A DNA stretch of 64,000 nucleotides from Halomonas sp. SpR1 (GTDB lineage: Bacteria > Pseudomonadota > Gammaproteobacteria > Pseudomonadales > Halomonadaceae), in contig NZ_JAUAMB010000011.1 of NCBI RefSeq assembly GCF_031010175.1, positions 62,001-126,000 of the forward strand, given 5' to 3'. The notes beneath the pieces were generated by a model. The model saw nothing but the letters and a program-made list of their open reading frames with translations. It did no database searches and was not told the DNA's origin. This document shows, in pieces, positions 26,937-36,540 of the stretch. The translations under genes and the position numbers were made by a program. Numbering within the stretch: the stretch's first letter is position 1; each line of letters starts with the position of its first letter.

Positions 26937-28757
26937 ATGAACCACCGTTTCCACACCACCACCAAACGGGCGGCGTTTAGCATGGCTGCCTTACCGCTAG
27001 CCGTTTCCTTTTCAGCCCAGGCCCAATACGCTGAAGCGACGACCGAATTGGCCACGCTTGATCCTGTCGTGGTGACCGCTGCGTTAGCGCCGCGCACTGC
27101 CAACGAGAGCCTTTCATCGGTTAGCGTGCTGGACGAAGCCACTTTTCGCCGCCAAGACCCCACCAGCTTGATTGATCTTCTGCGCGGCCAGCCGGGCGTT
27201 GATATCACCAGCAACGGCAGCTTTGGTAAAAACAGCAGCGTTTACCTGCGCGGTACGCCTAGCGATGCCTCCGTGCTGATGATCGACGGTATTCGGCTGC
27301 GATCTGCCACGGCGGGCGGCGCCGCATTTCAGTATCTAGACCCACGCATGTTTGATCGCGCGGAAATCGTGCGCGGCCCACGCGGGAGCCTTTACGGTGC
27401 GGATGCGGTCGGTGGTGTCATTCAGCTGTTTACCCCTGATGGCGACGAAGAGGGCCCGCACCCCAGAATCTCAGTTGGCGGTGGTTCCTTTAATACCCAG
27501 CGGTTAAGTGCAGGCGTTTCTGGTCGCGAGGGGGGCACGCGCTACAGCTTTGCCGCTAGCCATTTCGATACCGATGGCCAGCCTGTTCGTCGCGGTGGTG
27601 ACGACAAAGGCTACGACAATACGTCGGCGCTGGCCCGCGTCGCGCATACCTTTGAGAGTGGCGCTGAAGTCGGCATGCTGGCGCTGCGCGCTCGCGGTAA
27701 CAACGAATATGACGGTGGAGAGAATGATTTTGTCCAGCAGGTGGCAGGCATTTACGGCGAGGTGCCGGTCACCGATACCTGGCAGAGCCGCCTGACCCTT
27801 AGCGAAGCCCGCGATGAGCTGGATACGATTGATAATTTTGGCGACTCGATCATTGATACCCGCACCCAAACTGCCCGCTGGCAGAACAACTTTCAGTTTG
27901 GCGCCCATGAGTTGATCGCTGGTGCTGAAATCAGCGAAGACCGCGTTTCAAGCACCAACGATTTTGACGTCACCAGCCGCGATAACACCGCTGTGTTTAC
28001 CCAAGGGCTGCTCGACTTCTCGCCGTTTGCCATTCAAGCCAGCCTGCGTTACGACGACAACGAAGCCTATGGCGATGAAGTCACCGGCAGCTTGGCGCTA
28101 GGCTACGATCTGGATAACGATCACACACTGCGTGCCAGTGTAGGCACTGCATTTAAAGCGCCGAGCTTCAATGACCTCTATTGGCCGGATTCGGGTAACC
28201 CCGATCTCAATCCGGAAACCTCTGAAACTGTTGAAGTGGGTGTTCGCGGCCAATATAGCCAGTGGTTCTGGGATTTGGCTGCCTTTCAAAACGACTACGA
28301 TGATCTGATTGCCTGGGCACCAACATCGAGCGGTTTATGGGCACCGCAAAACGTTAACCGTGCGCGTATACGTGGTGCCGAGCTAGCCAGCGGGGTCGAG
28401 GTCAACGATTGGACACTCCAGGCTGCCTTTACCTATCTGGATCCGGAAGATCGAGATACCGGTAATCGCTTAGCTCGCCGGGCCAGTCAAAGTGTGCGCC
28501 TGGATGCAGACCGCGAGCTTGGCGATTGGTCGTTGGGAGGCTCGTTAGTCGCGCAGAGTTACCGCTACGATAACGTCGCCAATACCCAGCGTTTAGGGGG
28601 CTATGGACTGGTTAACCTGCGCGCGGGATGGCGGTTTGCGCCACTCTGGAGCGCTCGTGTTACGCTAGAAAATGCCTTTGATAAAGAGTATTCGACGTCA
28701 CGTGACTATATTAACGCTGGTCGAGCAGGATTCTTGAGTGTTCACTTTGGTCAATAG
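26937..28757 (+). CDS. btuB: TonB-dependent vitamin B12 outer-membrane receptor
   Basis: Imports cobalamin across the outer membrane using TonB energy. The 606-residue protein has a signal peptide ending near residue 30, a TonB box DPVVVTA (42-48), a plug domain (about 55-165) with DLLRGQPGVDIT and VYLRGTPSDASVLMIDGIR, and a 22-strand barrel ending in VHFGQ. Length and leader riboswitch fit BtuB. The gene overlaps the btuF start by 20 bases. Confidence 0.94.
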   Translation: MNHRFHTTTKRAAFSMAALPLAVSFSAQAQYAEATTELATLDPVVVTAALAPRTANESLSSVSVLDEATFRRQDPTSLIDLLRGQPGVDITSNGSFGKNSSVYLRGTPSDASVLMIDGIRLRSATAGGAAFQYLDPRMFDRAEIVRGPRGSLYGADAVGGVIQLFTPDGDEEGPHPRISVGGGSFNTQRLSAGVSGREGGTRYSFAASHFDTDGQPVRRGGDDKGYDNTSALARVAHTFESGAEVGMLALRARGNNEYDGGENDFVQQVAGIYGEVPVTDTWQSRLTLSEARDELDTIDNFGDSIIDTRTQTARWQNNFQFGAHELIAGAEISEDRVSSTNDFDVTSRDNTAVFTQGLLDFSPFAIQASLRYDDNEAYGDEVTGSLALGYDLDNDHTLRASVGTAFKAPSFNDLYWPDSGNPDLNPETSETVEVGVRGQYSQWFWDLAAFQNDYDDLIAWAPTSSGLWAPQNVNRARIRGAELASGVEVNDWTLQAAFTYLDPEDRDTGNRLARRASQSVRLDADRELGDWSLGGSLVAQSYRYDNVANTQRLGGYGLVNLRAGWRFAPLWSARVTLENAFDKEYSTSRDYINAGRAGFLSVHFGQ

Positions 28758-29661
28758 AGCAAGGAGTGTTGCGCGTGGGGCCTTGGGCCTCGCGCTGCTG
28801 CTATTGTCGGCAGCGTCGTTGGGCCATGATCACTCGCGCTGCGTAGTGGATGATCGTGACCGTGAAGTGTGTCTTCATAACGCTGCCCAGCGCATCGCCA
28901 CGCTCTCGCCCGGTGCCACTGAACTGACCTATGCGGCGGGCGCAGGGGATCAAGTGGTCGCCGTCGTCTCTTTTAGCGATTACCCGCCGGAAGCCCAACA
29001 AGTGGTCTCGGTGGGCAGCCATACCCGAATTGATCTAGAAACGCTGGTGGGTTTGGCACCTGATCTAGTCGTTGGTTGGGTGACCGGCAACCCCGCCGAA
29101 CAGCTCGAAACCCTTGAAGCCCTTGGCATGCCCGTGTTCTATATCGAGCCCCGCGATGTAGCGGGCGTGGCCAGTGCCATTGAGCGTTTGGCGCGACTGG
29201 CAGGCACAGAGGCGGCCGGGCAAGCGGTGGCTGATGATTTCCGCGACACCATGGCCGCGCTTGCGTCGCGCTACCAAGATCGCGCCCCGGTAACCACGTT
29301 TTATCAGGTTTGGGATGAGCCGCTAATGAGCGTTAACGACCAACACCTTATCGGCCAGGTGGTCGAAATGTGTGGCGGTGAGAATGTGTTTGGCGAGCTG
29401 TCTCGGCGGGTGCCGCGTATCGATGATGAGGCCGTGTTAGCCGCGAATCCTGAAGCGATTGTTGCCGGGGGCATGGGCGAAGAGAACCGCCACTGGCTGA
29501 CCCACTGGAAGCAGTACCCTAACTTGATGGCGGTTGAGAAAGAGAACCTTTTTTTTGTGTCTCCTTCGCTGATTCAACGGCCCACACCGCGCCTGATGGA
29601 GGGCACGCAGATACTCTGTGAGAAACTTGATATCGCCCGCCAAAAACGCGAGCGGCGTTAA
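28738..29661 (+). CDS. btuF: cobalamin-binding periplasmic protein
   Basis: Delivers cobalamin to the BtuCD importer. The 307-residue type III solute-binding protein has a signal peptide (hydrophobic stretch near 15-28), RIATLSPGATELTYAAGAGDQVVAV near 52 and the family pattern FYQVWDEPLMSVNDQHLIG near 190. The GTG at 28738, behind AGGATT, lies within the end of btuB. Followed without gap by btuC. Confidence 0.92.
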   Translation: MFTLVNRARSVARGALGLALLLLSAASLGHDHSRCVVDDRDREVCLHNAAQRIATLSPGATELTYAAGAGDQVVAVVSFSDYPPEAQQVVSVGSHTRIDLETLVGLAPDLVVGWVTGNPAEQLETLEALGMPVFYIEPRDVAGVASAIERLARLAGTEAAGQAVADDFRDTMAALASRYQDRAPVTTFYQVWDEPLMSVNDQHLIGQVVEMCGGENVFGELSRRVPRIDDEAVLAANPEAIVAGGMGEENRHWLTHWKQYPNLMAVEKENLFFVSPSLIQRPTPRLMEGTQILCEKLDIARQKRERR

Positions 29662-30647
29662 TGCTAGCGCGGCTAGGGTTTCCGCTTGGCTTGTTGTTGC
29701 TAGCCGCGCTGGCTTCGCTACTTATTGCCCTTGGCGTCGGCAGCGCACAGATTTCTCCGGCGCAAATTTGGGACGTGGCGCTTAGTCATATAGGGCAGGG
29801 TGGAGGTGACGCCCTGGCGCGCACCATGGTGATGGAGCTGCGCCTACCCAGGGCGCTCTCGGCGTTTGCCGTCGGCGGTTTGTTGGCGGTCGCGGGCGCC
29901 CTGATGCAAGTGTTACTGCGCAATCCTCTCGCTGACCCTTATGTGCTGGGGCTTTCCGGCGGTGCCTCGATTGGTGCGCTGGCGGCCATGCTGGGAGGGC
30001 TTGGCGGATTGGCGATTTCCAGCTCGGCATTTGGCGGCGCCTTGCTATCGACGTTTTTAGTCTTCGGTTTGGCCCATGGCAGCGGTAGTTGGACGCCTTC
30101 GCGATTACTGCTTACCGGCGTAGTGGTCGCGGCGGGGTGGGGCGCTGTGATTACGCTAATGCTGGCGTTGAGCCCCGCCGAACGCTTGCCGGGCATGCTC
30201 TACTGGCTGATGGGCGATCTCTCTTATTCGCGCACTCCTTGGCCGCCGTTACTGCTTTTATTGGCTACCTGCGTGGTGCTGATTCCGCTGGGGCGCAGCC
30301 TAAATGTGCTGGCTCGTGGCCCACAGCAAGCCGCTGCGCTGGGCGTTGCGGTCAGGCCGCTGGAGTGGTGTATTTACGTTGTCGCCAGCCTGCTCACCGC
30401 CGCGGCTGTGACCACCGCAGGCAGCATTGGTTTTGTCGGCTTGGTCGTACCGCATATGCTGCGCCTGCTGTTAGGCAACGACCAGCGGCTAATACTGCCC
30501 GCCTGCGCGCTGGCGGGCGGCACGCTGTTAGTGCTGGCCGATACGCTAGCCCGCACCATGATTGCACCAGAGCAACTCCCCGTTGGGGTCATTACCGCGC
30601 TACTGGGCGTGCCCACCTTCCTGTTCCTGCTCTACCGGAGCCGCTGA
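29661..30647 (+). CDS. btuC: vitamin B12 ABC transporter permease (FecCD family)
   Basis: Membrane subunit of the cobalamin importer, 328 residues with nine to ten hydrophobic segments. Typical FecCD/BtuC marks are LRLPRALSAFAVGGLLAVAGALMQ near 55, NPLADPYVLGLSGGA near 90, and GSIGFVGLVVPHMLRLLLG near 255-273. Start overlaps the btuF stop (TAATG) and the end overlaps btuD (TGATG). Confidence 0.94.
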   Translation: MLARLGFPLGLLLLAALASLLIALGVGSAQISPAQIWDVALSHIGQGGGDALARTMVMELRLPRALSAFAVGGLLAVAGALMQVLLRNPLADPYVLGLSGGASIGALAAMLGGLGGLAISSSAFGGALLSTFLVFGLAHGSGSWTPSRLLLTGVVVAAGWGAVITLMLALSPAERLPGMLYWLMGDLSYSRTPWPPLLLLLATCVVLIPLGRSLNVLARGPQQAAALGVAVRPLEWCIYVVASLLTAAAVTTAGSIGFVGLVVPHMLRLLLGNDQRLILPACALAGGTLLVLADTLARTMIAPEQLPVGVITALLGVPTFLFLLYRSR

Positions 30648-31417
30648 TGAGCGTACTGGCTACCCGAGACCTCATCATCGACGTGCCGGGCCGTGAAGGG
30701 GGCACGCCGCTTAATTTAACCGTTGAACCAGGCCAGGTGTGGGGAGTGTTAGGCCCTAACGGGGCGGGTAAAACCACACTGCTGCATACCTTGGCAGGGC
30801 TGCATGCCCCACGTTCAGGCAGCGTTCAACTCAACGACGCAGCGCTTGGTCAGCTGCGCCGCCGCCACATCGCCCAGCGTTTAGGCGTGGTATTTCAAGA
30901 TCGCCAGGATGGATTCCCGGCGACTGTGTTGGAAACGGCACTGATTGGTCGCCATCCCTACCTATCCCCATGGCAGATGGAGGGCGCCGATGACTACGCC
31001 CGCGCCGAAGTTGCTCTCGAGCGCCTGGATGTGGCGCACCTACGCGATCGCTTGGTCAGCACGCTTTCCGGGGGCGAACGCCAGCGGGTGGCAATTGCCA
31101 CTGTACTGACCCAGGCGCCCAACCTATGGCTGGCCGACGAGCCCACCAACCATCTGGATCTTCACCACCAGAGCGCCGTGATGGCGCTGATGGCGGAGCA
31201 GGCTGCCAAGGGACAAGCCGTGGTGATGTGTCTACACGACTTAAATCTGGCGGCCCGCTGGTGCGACCATATTTTGCTGCTCTATCCCAATGGCGAGGCG
31301 TGCTGGGGGTTAAGAGACAACATGCTGGTGCCCAGCGCGTTGGAAAGCCTCTACCGCCAGCGACTAGCGGTGGTAGAAGTGGATGGCGCTCCGGTGTTTG
31401 TGCCGATAAAAGAATGA
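30647..31417 (+). CDS. btuD: vitamin B12 ABC transporter ATP-binding protein
   Basis: ATPase of the cobalamin importer, 256 residues. Walker A GPNGAGKTT at 36-44, signature LSGGERQR at 140-147 and Walker B WLADEP at 161-166 followed by TNHLD. The ATG at 30647 overlaps the btuC stop; the reading frame is open far upstream through btuC but that part is not a plausible protein. Last gene of the riboswitch-led btuBFCD unit. Confidence 0.93.
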   Translation: MSVLATRDLIIDVPGREGGTPLNLTVEPGQVWGVLGPNGAGKTTLLHTLAGLHAPRSGSVQLNDAALGQLRRRHIAQRLGVVFQDRQDGFPATVLETALIGRHPYLSPWQMEGADDYARAEVALERLDVAHLRDRLVSTLSGGERQRVAIATVLTQAPNLWLADEPTNHLDLHHQSAVMALMAEQAAKGQAVVMCLHDLNLAARWCDHILLLYPNGEACWGLRDNMLVPSALESLYRQRLAVVEVDGAPVFVPIKE

Positions 31418-31420
31418 AAC

Positions 31421-32311
31421 CTACTGCTCCAGCTCATCCCGCCAGGAGTGGCGCGGTGCGAAGCCGACCAAACGCCGGGCTTTTTCAATACTATAGAAGG
31501 TCTCGAACTCGCCCATTTCGCGCTTGATCGGCACCCCGGCGTAGAAGCGTTCGATGACTTCGGGGTTGGTCAGTCCCACCGAAAGGTCGTCATTGGCGAC
31601 GTTGAACACCTGGTAGCCCAGGCCGTCTGTCTTCAGGCAGCAATCGACCATCTGGCCCAGGTCGCGGGCGTCGATGTAAGCGAAGATATTGCGCCGACGC
31701 AGGGCCGGGTTGTCCATGTAGGCTGGAAAGTTCTGACGGTATTCATGGGGTTCGATGACGTTGTTAATACGTAGGCCATAGATGTCGATGCCCGAGCGTG
31801 CCTGGAAAGAGCGTGCCGTTACCTCGTTGACCACCTTGCTCATGGCGTAGCTGTCTTGAGGCACGGTGGGGTGCTCTTCATCGATGGGGAGGTAGTCAGG
31901 CTTCTTTTCGCCATCGGCGAAGCAAACGCCGTAGGTGGTCTCGCTGGAGGCGAAGATGACCTTGGGAATGCCCAGTTTGGTGGCGGCATCCAGCACGTTA
32001 TAAGTGCTCAACGTATTGATACGGTAGGTCTCGTTGTCTGGCCGGTGCAGGATGGCTGGAATCGCTGCGAAGTGGACAATGGCGTCGTAACGCGGCACGC
32101 CAGTGCCTGGCTCCAGTTCGTCGAACCCGGCGTAAGCCTGGCAAGCATTGAATACTTGACCTGCATCGGTCAGGTCGGTCTTCAGGGTGGTAATGCCGGG
32201 CACATCGGACGTCACCCAATCCAGGTTGGTGACTCGGTGGCCTTGGTCGCGAAGATACGCCGTCGCATGACGACCAGCCTTGCCACTGCCGCCGGTGAAT
32301 AAAAGTCGCAT
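31421..32311 (-). CDS. NAD(P)-dependent epimerase/dehydratase (extended SDR)
   Basis: Rossmann-fold oxidoreductase acting on an unknown, perhaps nucleotide-sugar or uronate, substrate. The 296-residue protein begins with MRLLFTGGSGKAG, carries the catalytic Ser-Tyr-Lys set (ASSETTYG, then DSYAMSKVVNE) and ends without a membrane segment. It converges on btuD with only three bases between stops and has no visible operon partner. Reaction not identified. Confidence 0.85.
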   Translation of the reverse strand: MRLLFTGGSGKAGRHATAYLRDQGHRVTNLDWVTSDVPGITTLKTDLTDAGQVFNACQAYAGFDELEPGTGVPRYDAIVHFAAIPAILHRPDNETYRINTLSTYNVLDAATKLGIPKVIFASSETTYGVCFADGEKKPDYLPIDEEHPTVPQDSYAMSKVVNEVTARSFQARSGIDIYGLRINNVIEPHEYRQNFPAYMDNPALRRRNIFAYIDARDLGQMVDCCLKTDGLGYQVFNVANDDLSVGLTNPEVIERFYAGVPIKREMGEFETFYSIEKARRLVGFAPRHSWRDELEQ

Positions 32312-32531
32312 AGGGATATCCCATCAATTAATAGAATGAACCACTCCACCTTAGCAAAGAAAGGTTGGTTCCGTCGGGCTCTAAGAATGGGTTCCAGCCA
32401 GATAGTTGGCCAACGCCAATTCCAAGCGAGCTTGGCAAGTAGCCTCAAATCAATATGATGCAGTTGAAGAAACGACATATTATGTTCTTCGAAATAGCAT
32501 TAATCAGCCCTATTAACCAGGAGGCATCAAT

Positions 32532-32723
32532 ATGCCTATCGTGACTATCCAGCAGTCGCCGCGTTCAGTCGAAATGAAGCGTGAACTGGCCCATAAAATC
32601 ACCGAAGCGTTTGTGCAAGCTTATGAAATTTCACCTGATGCGGTGCAAATTTTCTTTGCTGAAACCAGCCATGAGAATTGGGCAAAAGGGGGCGAGCTAG
32701 CGATTGATTGGAAAAAGCCGTAG
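32532..32723 (+). CDS. tautomerase family protein (4-oxalocrotonate tautomerase type)
   Basis: Small tautomerase-superfamily enzyme, 63 residues, which uses Pro2 (the N-terminal Pro after Met removal) as general base. MPIVTIQ is the expected N-terminus, and the beta-alpha-beta layout and ISPDAVQIFF segment fit. AGGAGG lies upstream of the ATG. It stands alone, so no pathway is suggested. Confidence 0.88.
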   Translation: MPIVTIQQSPRSVEMKRELAHKITEAFVQAYEISPDAVQIFFAETSHENWAKGGELAIDWKKP

Positions 32724-32906
32724 GGGGCTGTCACCTCTTCAGGTTTCTGCGGTGACAACTGGTTTGGTCGGTGCTAACTGTCGTCGCTGTGGATACTCTC
32801 TGGGCGTATTTCTCATTAACAGTGGATAAAAGCTTCTCCTAAAATAATGTTTGTGTTCTACACTAAACTTGATTCGGCGCTTTGTTGATCTGCTCGATCA
32901 ACGTTT

Positions 32907-32946
32907 GACCCTAACAGCCTGACCCTAATCGCCTAACCCTAATAAC
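32907..32946. repeat. 14-bp tandem repeat, nearly three units
   Basis: GACCCTAACAGCCT, GACCCTAATCGCCT and AACCCTAATAAC run head to tail just before the Yip1-like gene. A small hairpin (GTTGATC/GATCAAC) lies immediately upstream at about 32883-32902. Function unknown. Confidence 0.65.
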
Positions 32947-32974
32947 AATGCATCTACAAAATCGGGAGGTCGTT

Positions 32975-33586
32975 ATGATCCATCATGTTTGGGGGCTTCT
33001 CCATCATCCTGAAAAAGAGTGGCATTTGATCCGTGGTGAGCATGAATCTATCAGCCATCTCTATGCCCACCATGTCCTGTTACTCGCTGCTATTCCTGTC
33101 GTCTGTGCGCTGATAGGGACTACCCAGGTCGGCTGGACGTATGGTGGCTCTGAAACCTATAAAGTCTCACTTCCCAACGGTATTGCATTAGGCGTGGCTT
33201 TTTATGCGTTGATGCTAATGGCTGTGGGGGTTGTGGGCAGTATGATCCATTGGTTGGCCCGTCGTATAGAAAACCGCCCCAGCCGCCGTGATTGCCTTAT
33301 TTTTGCGGGTTACATTGCGACACCGATGTTCCTGTGTGGCGTTTTTGCCCTCTATCCGGCTTTTTGGTTCTGTATGCTGGGTATGGTGATCGGGCTACTC
33401 TACAGCGCCTATCTACTCTATAAGGGAACCCCCAGCTTTTTAGGCATCAGCCATGAGCGCGGGTTTATCCTGTCAACAACGACGCTGGGTATCGGTGTTC
33501 TGGTGCTGGAGGCGCTGCTCGTAGTGATTGTACTGCTGTGGAGCATGGGCACGGATCACAGCGTGGTGTGGCATTTTTTCCGTTAA
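32975..33586 (+). CDS. Yip1-family membrane protein
   Basis: Predicted inner-membrane protein of the Yip1/DUF1282 type, 203 residues with five hydrophobic helices. The N-terminal HVWGLLHHPEKEWHLIR is the typical amphipathic entry of this family in gammaproteobacteria, and a GYIATPMFLCG segment follows near residue 115. The ATG at 32975 has GGGAGG upstream; an ATG at 32948 lacks one. Function unknown. Confidence 0.85.
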   Translation: MIHHVWGLLHHPEKEWHLIRGEHESISHLYAHHVLLLAAIPVVCALIGTTQVGWTYGGSETYKVSLPNGIALGVAFYALMLMAVGVVGSMIHWLARRIENRPSRRDCLIFAGYIATPMFLCGVFALYPAFWFCMLGMVIGLLYSAYLLYKGTPSFLGISHERGFILSTTTLGIGVLVLEALLVVIVLLWSMGTDHSVVWHFFR

Positions 33587-33620
33587 AGGGTTTTCCTAGC
33601 GTGCTTGAAGCAGGCGCTGG

Positions 33621-34385
33621 CTAAATCGCACTACGAAACCGCATGATCTGTTTGCCATCGACAGCGTCGTCAATCACGTGGGCATGCACCCCAAAGGTCT
33701 GCCGGAGGCGGTTGGCGGTGAGTACGTCGTGAGGGTGGCCGCTGTCGATCAGGCGGCCGCGATCCATTACGCCGATGCGGTCACACTCCATGGCCTGGTT
33801 AAGGTCGTGTAGCGAGATAATTACCGTAATCGGCAACTGCCTGACCAATTCAAGAATCGACAGCTGATGACGAATATCCAAGTGGTTGGTGGGTTCATCC
33901 AGTAGCAGGATTTTAGGCTTCTGGGCCAGCGCGCGGGCAATGTGCACCCTCTGGCGCTCGCCGCCAGAGAGTGTGTGCCAAAGCCGGTCGGCCATATGCG
34001 CCATATCCACATCGAATAGCGCTTTAGCGACAATGGCGTCATCATTGCTTGACCAAGGGCGTAAGGCGGTAAGGAAGGGCGTACGTCCCAGTGACACCAC
34101 CTGGCCGACGGTAATGCGGTCGGTGGTGTCTGCCTGTTGCTCAACCAGGGCAATAGACTGGGCAATCGCCCGTTGCTTGAGGGTGTGTAGAGGTTGGCCA
34201 TCAATCAGCACCCGCCCTGCCTTGGGTTTGTTCAAGCCTGCCAATAGGCGCAGAAGGGAGGTTTTGCCCGAACCGTTCGGCCCCACCAGGCCATAGGTTT
34301 GACCTGGCTCGACGGTGAGGTTGACGTCAATAAGCAGAGGCGTGCCATGCACAGCCCAGGCGAGTTGTTCAGCTGATAACTGCAT
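33621..34385 (-). CDS. second cobalamin-type ABC transporter ATP-binding protein
   Basis: ATPase of the second FecCD-class importer, 254 residues. Walker A GPNGSGKTS at 35-43, signature LSGGERQR, and Walker B ILLLDEPTNHLD are present. The ATG at 34385 shares a base with the permease stop (TAATG); the frame is open further upstream inside the permease gene but that is not credible protein. A cobalamin riboswitch heads the operon, so the cargo is probably cobalamin or a precursor such as cobinamide. Confidence 0.92.
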   Translation of the reverse strand: MQLSAEQLAWAVHGTPLLIDVNLTVEPGQTYGLVGPNGSGKTSLLRLLAGLNKPKAGRVLIDGQPLHTLKQRAIAQSIALVEQQADTTDRITVGQVVSLGRTPFLTALRPWSSNDDAIVAKALFDVDMAHMADRLWHTLSGGERQRVHIARALAQKPKILLLDEPTNHLDIRHQLSILELVRQLPITVIISLHDLNQAMECDRIGVMDRGRLIDSGHPHDVLTANRLRQTFGVHAHVIDDAVDGKQIMRFRSAI

Positions 34386-35449
34386 TATGACCTCTTGCCG
34401 CGCACTAGAATCAGCGCAAAAGCAGGCGCGCCGATCAGCGAAGTAATCACCCCAATAGGGAGTACCTGGCCGGGCACCAGCACCCGGGAAAGAATATCCG
34501 AGCCGATTAAAAACACCGCACCCGCCAAGGCAGTCGCCGGTACCAACCGAGTATGGCGGCTGCCTACGATAAAGCGCATGGCATGGGGAATCACCAAGCC
34601 CACAAAGCCAATCGCCCCCACGATAGAGACCATCACCGCCGTGACCAGTGCCATAGCAATAATCAGCATGCCACGCACCGGGCGCACCGCGATGCCCATG
34701 GAGGCGGCACTGTCGGCACCGAAGGTAAACGCATCCAGTGAGCGCCGGTGCCAGAGGCAAACCAGCAGCCCGAACAGGGCAGCGGGCACCGCCAAGGTCA
34801 CATCGGCCCAGCGCACCCCGGAGAGGTTGCCCATCAGCCAAAACATAATGCCCCGCGCCTGCTCGGCGCTCGCCGACTTGGTGATGATAAAAGCTGTCAG
34901 CGCATTGAACAGCTGCGAACCGGCAATGCCTGCCAGGATAATCGCCCCTGCGGCCTGAACACCGCGGCCACCCCCCACGCCGCTATTGGCAGCATGGGCG
35001 AGCATCACTACGATGCCAAAGGCGAGGAGGGCACCCACAAAAGCGCCCAGGGAAAGCGAAAGCGCTCCCGCGCCTAATCCGGCCACTGCTACGGCGACCG
35101 CGCCGGTAGAAGCCCCAGCAGATATGCCCATTAAGTAGGGGTCGGCCAAAGGGTTGCGCAGTAGCGCCTGAAGCACTACCCCTGCCAGCGCCAGGCTGGT
35201 GCCACAGCAGGCGGCCACAACGGCACGACTAAGCCGGTAGTTCCAGATAATCCCTGCATCGATCCGGTCTACTGCGTAATCCGCACCCAGTAGTTGATTG
35301 GCGAGCACTTTGAGAATGGTATCAACCGGAATCGGCGTCTCGCCGATGGCGGTACCCGCGATCAGCGCCACCACGAGCACCAGCGGCGTTATCCATAGCC
35401 AGCGTAGTCCAAAACCCGCCGTAGATAGCCGCGTTAACGCTATGCTCAT
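34385..35449 (-). CDS. second cobalamin-type ABC transporter permease (FecCD family)
   Basis: Membrane subunit, 354 residues with about ten hydrophobic segments. NPLADPYLMGISAGAS near 118-133 and GAIGFVGLVIPHAMRFIVG near 278-296 are family marks. Overlaps the binding-protein gene by four bases (ATGA) and the ATPase gene by one. Differs clearly in sequence from the btuC at 29661, so this is an independent system rather than a recent duplicate. Confidence 0.92.
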   Translation of the reverse strand: MSIALTRLSTAGFGLRWLWITPLVLVVALIAGTAIGETPIPVDTILKVLANQLLGADYAVDRIDAGIIWNYRLSRAVVAACCGTSLALAGVVLQALLRNPLADPYLMGISAGASTGAVAVAVAGLGAGALSLSLGAFVGALLAFGIVVMLAHAANSGVGGGRGVQAAGAIILAGIAGSQLFNALTAFIITKSASAEQARGIMFWLMGNLSGVRWADVTLAVPAALFGLLVCLWHRRSLDAFTFGADSAASMGIAVRPVRGMLIIAMALVTAVMVSIVGAIGFVGLVIPHAMRFIVGSRHTRLVPATALAGAVFLIGSDILSRVLVPGQVLPIGVITSLIGAPAFALILVRGKRS

Positions 35450-36462
35450 TCGTCAAATGCCATCGTCGAGAGCGCCTCGGCTAGCGATTCCAGGCCGTAA
35501 ATAGTGCGCATCGTAGCGCTCATGGCATGGGCATCCATCTCCACGATGCGGTTATTTTTAACCGCGCTCATCTCACGTGTGACCGGGTCACTGCGCAGAA
35601 ACTCACGCTTGGCTTCAATATCGTCGGCAGGAAAGCGGCGGCGATCCATGTGGGCGATAACAAGTAAATCGGGGTCAGCTCTTGCGATGCTCTCCCAGCC
35701 CACCGTGGGCCACTCCTCATCGGACTCAATCACATTACGAATGCCGAGTTTGTCCATCATATAGCCCGGTGCGCCCAACTGACCCGCAACAAAGGGGCTA
35801 ACCCCCAGGTCTGTCGATGAAAACCAGAAGGCCGCCGACAGGTCTTCCGGTAGATCAAGGCTGCTCGCCAGCTCAATAGCGCGCGCTTCGCGGTCGATAA
35901 GATCGACTACAAGGGCCTCGCCTGCGTCTTGAACATCGTAAATGTCGGCTAGCTCGGTGATTCCCTTATAGATTGAATCCGTGGAGAAAGCGGCCGTGCG
36001 GGTACCATCGCCACCGGTAGAGTTATCCTTGGTGTCGCAGTCGGCGGGCATGATATAGGTGTTAATACCCAATTCATGAAACTGTTCACGGGTAGCGACG
36101 CTACCGGTAGGGCCCACGTGCCACTCATACTGAACCGCTACCAGATCTGGCCGCTTATTGACCACGGCCTCAAAGCTTGGGTCGTCATCGGCGATCCGCT
36201 CGATCGCTTCATTGGCTTCAGCAAACTGGGGTAGAACCGGGTTGAACCACACCGAGGTGCCGTTCACTCGGTCAGCGAGCCCCAGCGAATAGAGGATCTC
36301 CGTGGCTGATTGGCCCACCGTCACCGTTCGCTCTGGGGGTGACGCCACGCTGATCTCTACGCCGCAGTTGGTGAGCGTAAGCGGGTAGTCGGTGGAGGCG
36401 TAAGCCGCCTGGGTAAGGCCAACAGCGCTCGCGGCGATGGCCGTAGTCAATCTCAACATCAT
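35446..36462 (-). CDS. second cobalamin-type ABC transporter substrate-binding protein
   Basis: Periplasmic type III binding protein, 338 residues, with a signal peptide ending near AYA. The mature N-terminus YPLTLTNCGVEISV and the VGQSATEILYSLGLADRV segment are more like siderophore/corrinoid binders than E. coli BtuF. I chose the ATG at 36462, five bases after GGGAG; the next codon is also ATG. A cobalamin riboswitch upstream suggests a corrinoid cargo. Whether it is B12, cobinamide or another corrinoid is open. Confidence 0.88.
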   Translation of the reverse strand: MMLRLTTAIAASAVGLTQAAYASTDYPLTLTNCGVEISVASPPERTVTVGQSATEILYSLGLADRVNGTSVWFNPVLPQFAEANEAIERIADDDPSFEAVVNKRPDLVAVQYEWHVGPTGSVATREQFHELGINTYIMPADCDTKDNSTGGDGTRTAAFSTDSIYKGITELADIYDVQDAGEALVVDLIDREARAIELASSLDLPEDLSAAFWFSSTDLGVSPFVAGQLGAPGYMMDKLGIRNVIESDEEWPTVGWESIARADPDLLVIAHMDRRRFPADDIEAKREFLRSDPVTREMSAVKNNRIVEMDAHAMSATMRTIYGLESLAEALSTMAFDE

Positions 36463-36540
36463 GTACACTCCCGTGCATGATGAGCTCAGCATTCAGTCGG
36501 CAAATACCGACCGAGCCACTCCGCTCAATGTTAGTTATAT

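Noticed and set aside
30089..30646. Long open frame running through btuC into btuD
   Set aside because: It is the btuD frame continuing upstream of its ATG; the translation is arginine/alanine-rich GC shadow without family features.
34386..34841. Upstream extension of the second ATPase frame inside the permease gene
   Set aside because: Same reason: the true start is the ATG at 34385 overlapping the permease stop.
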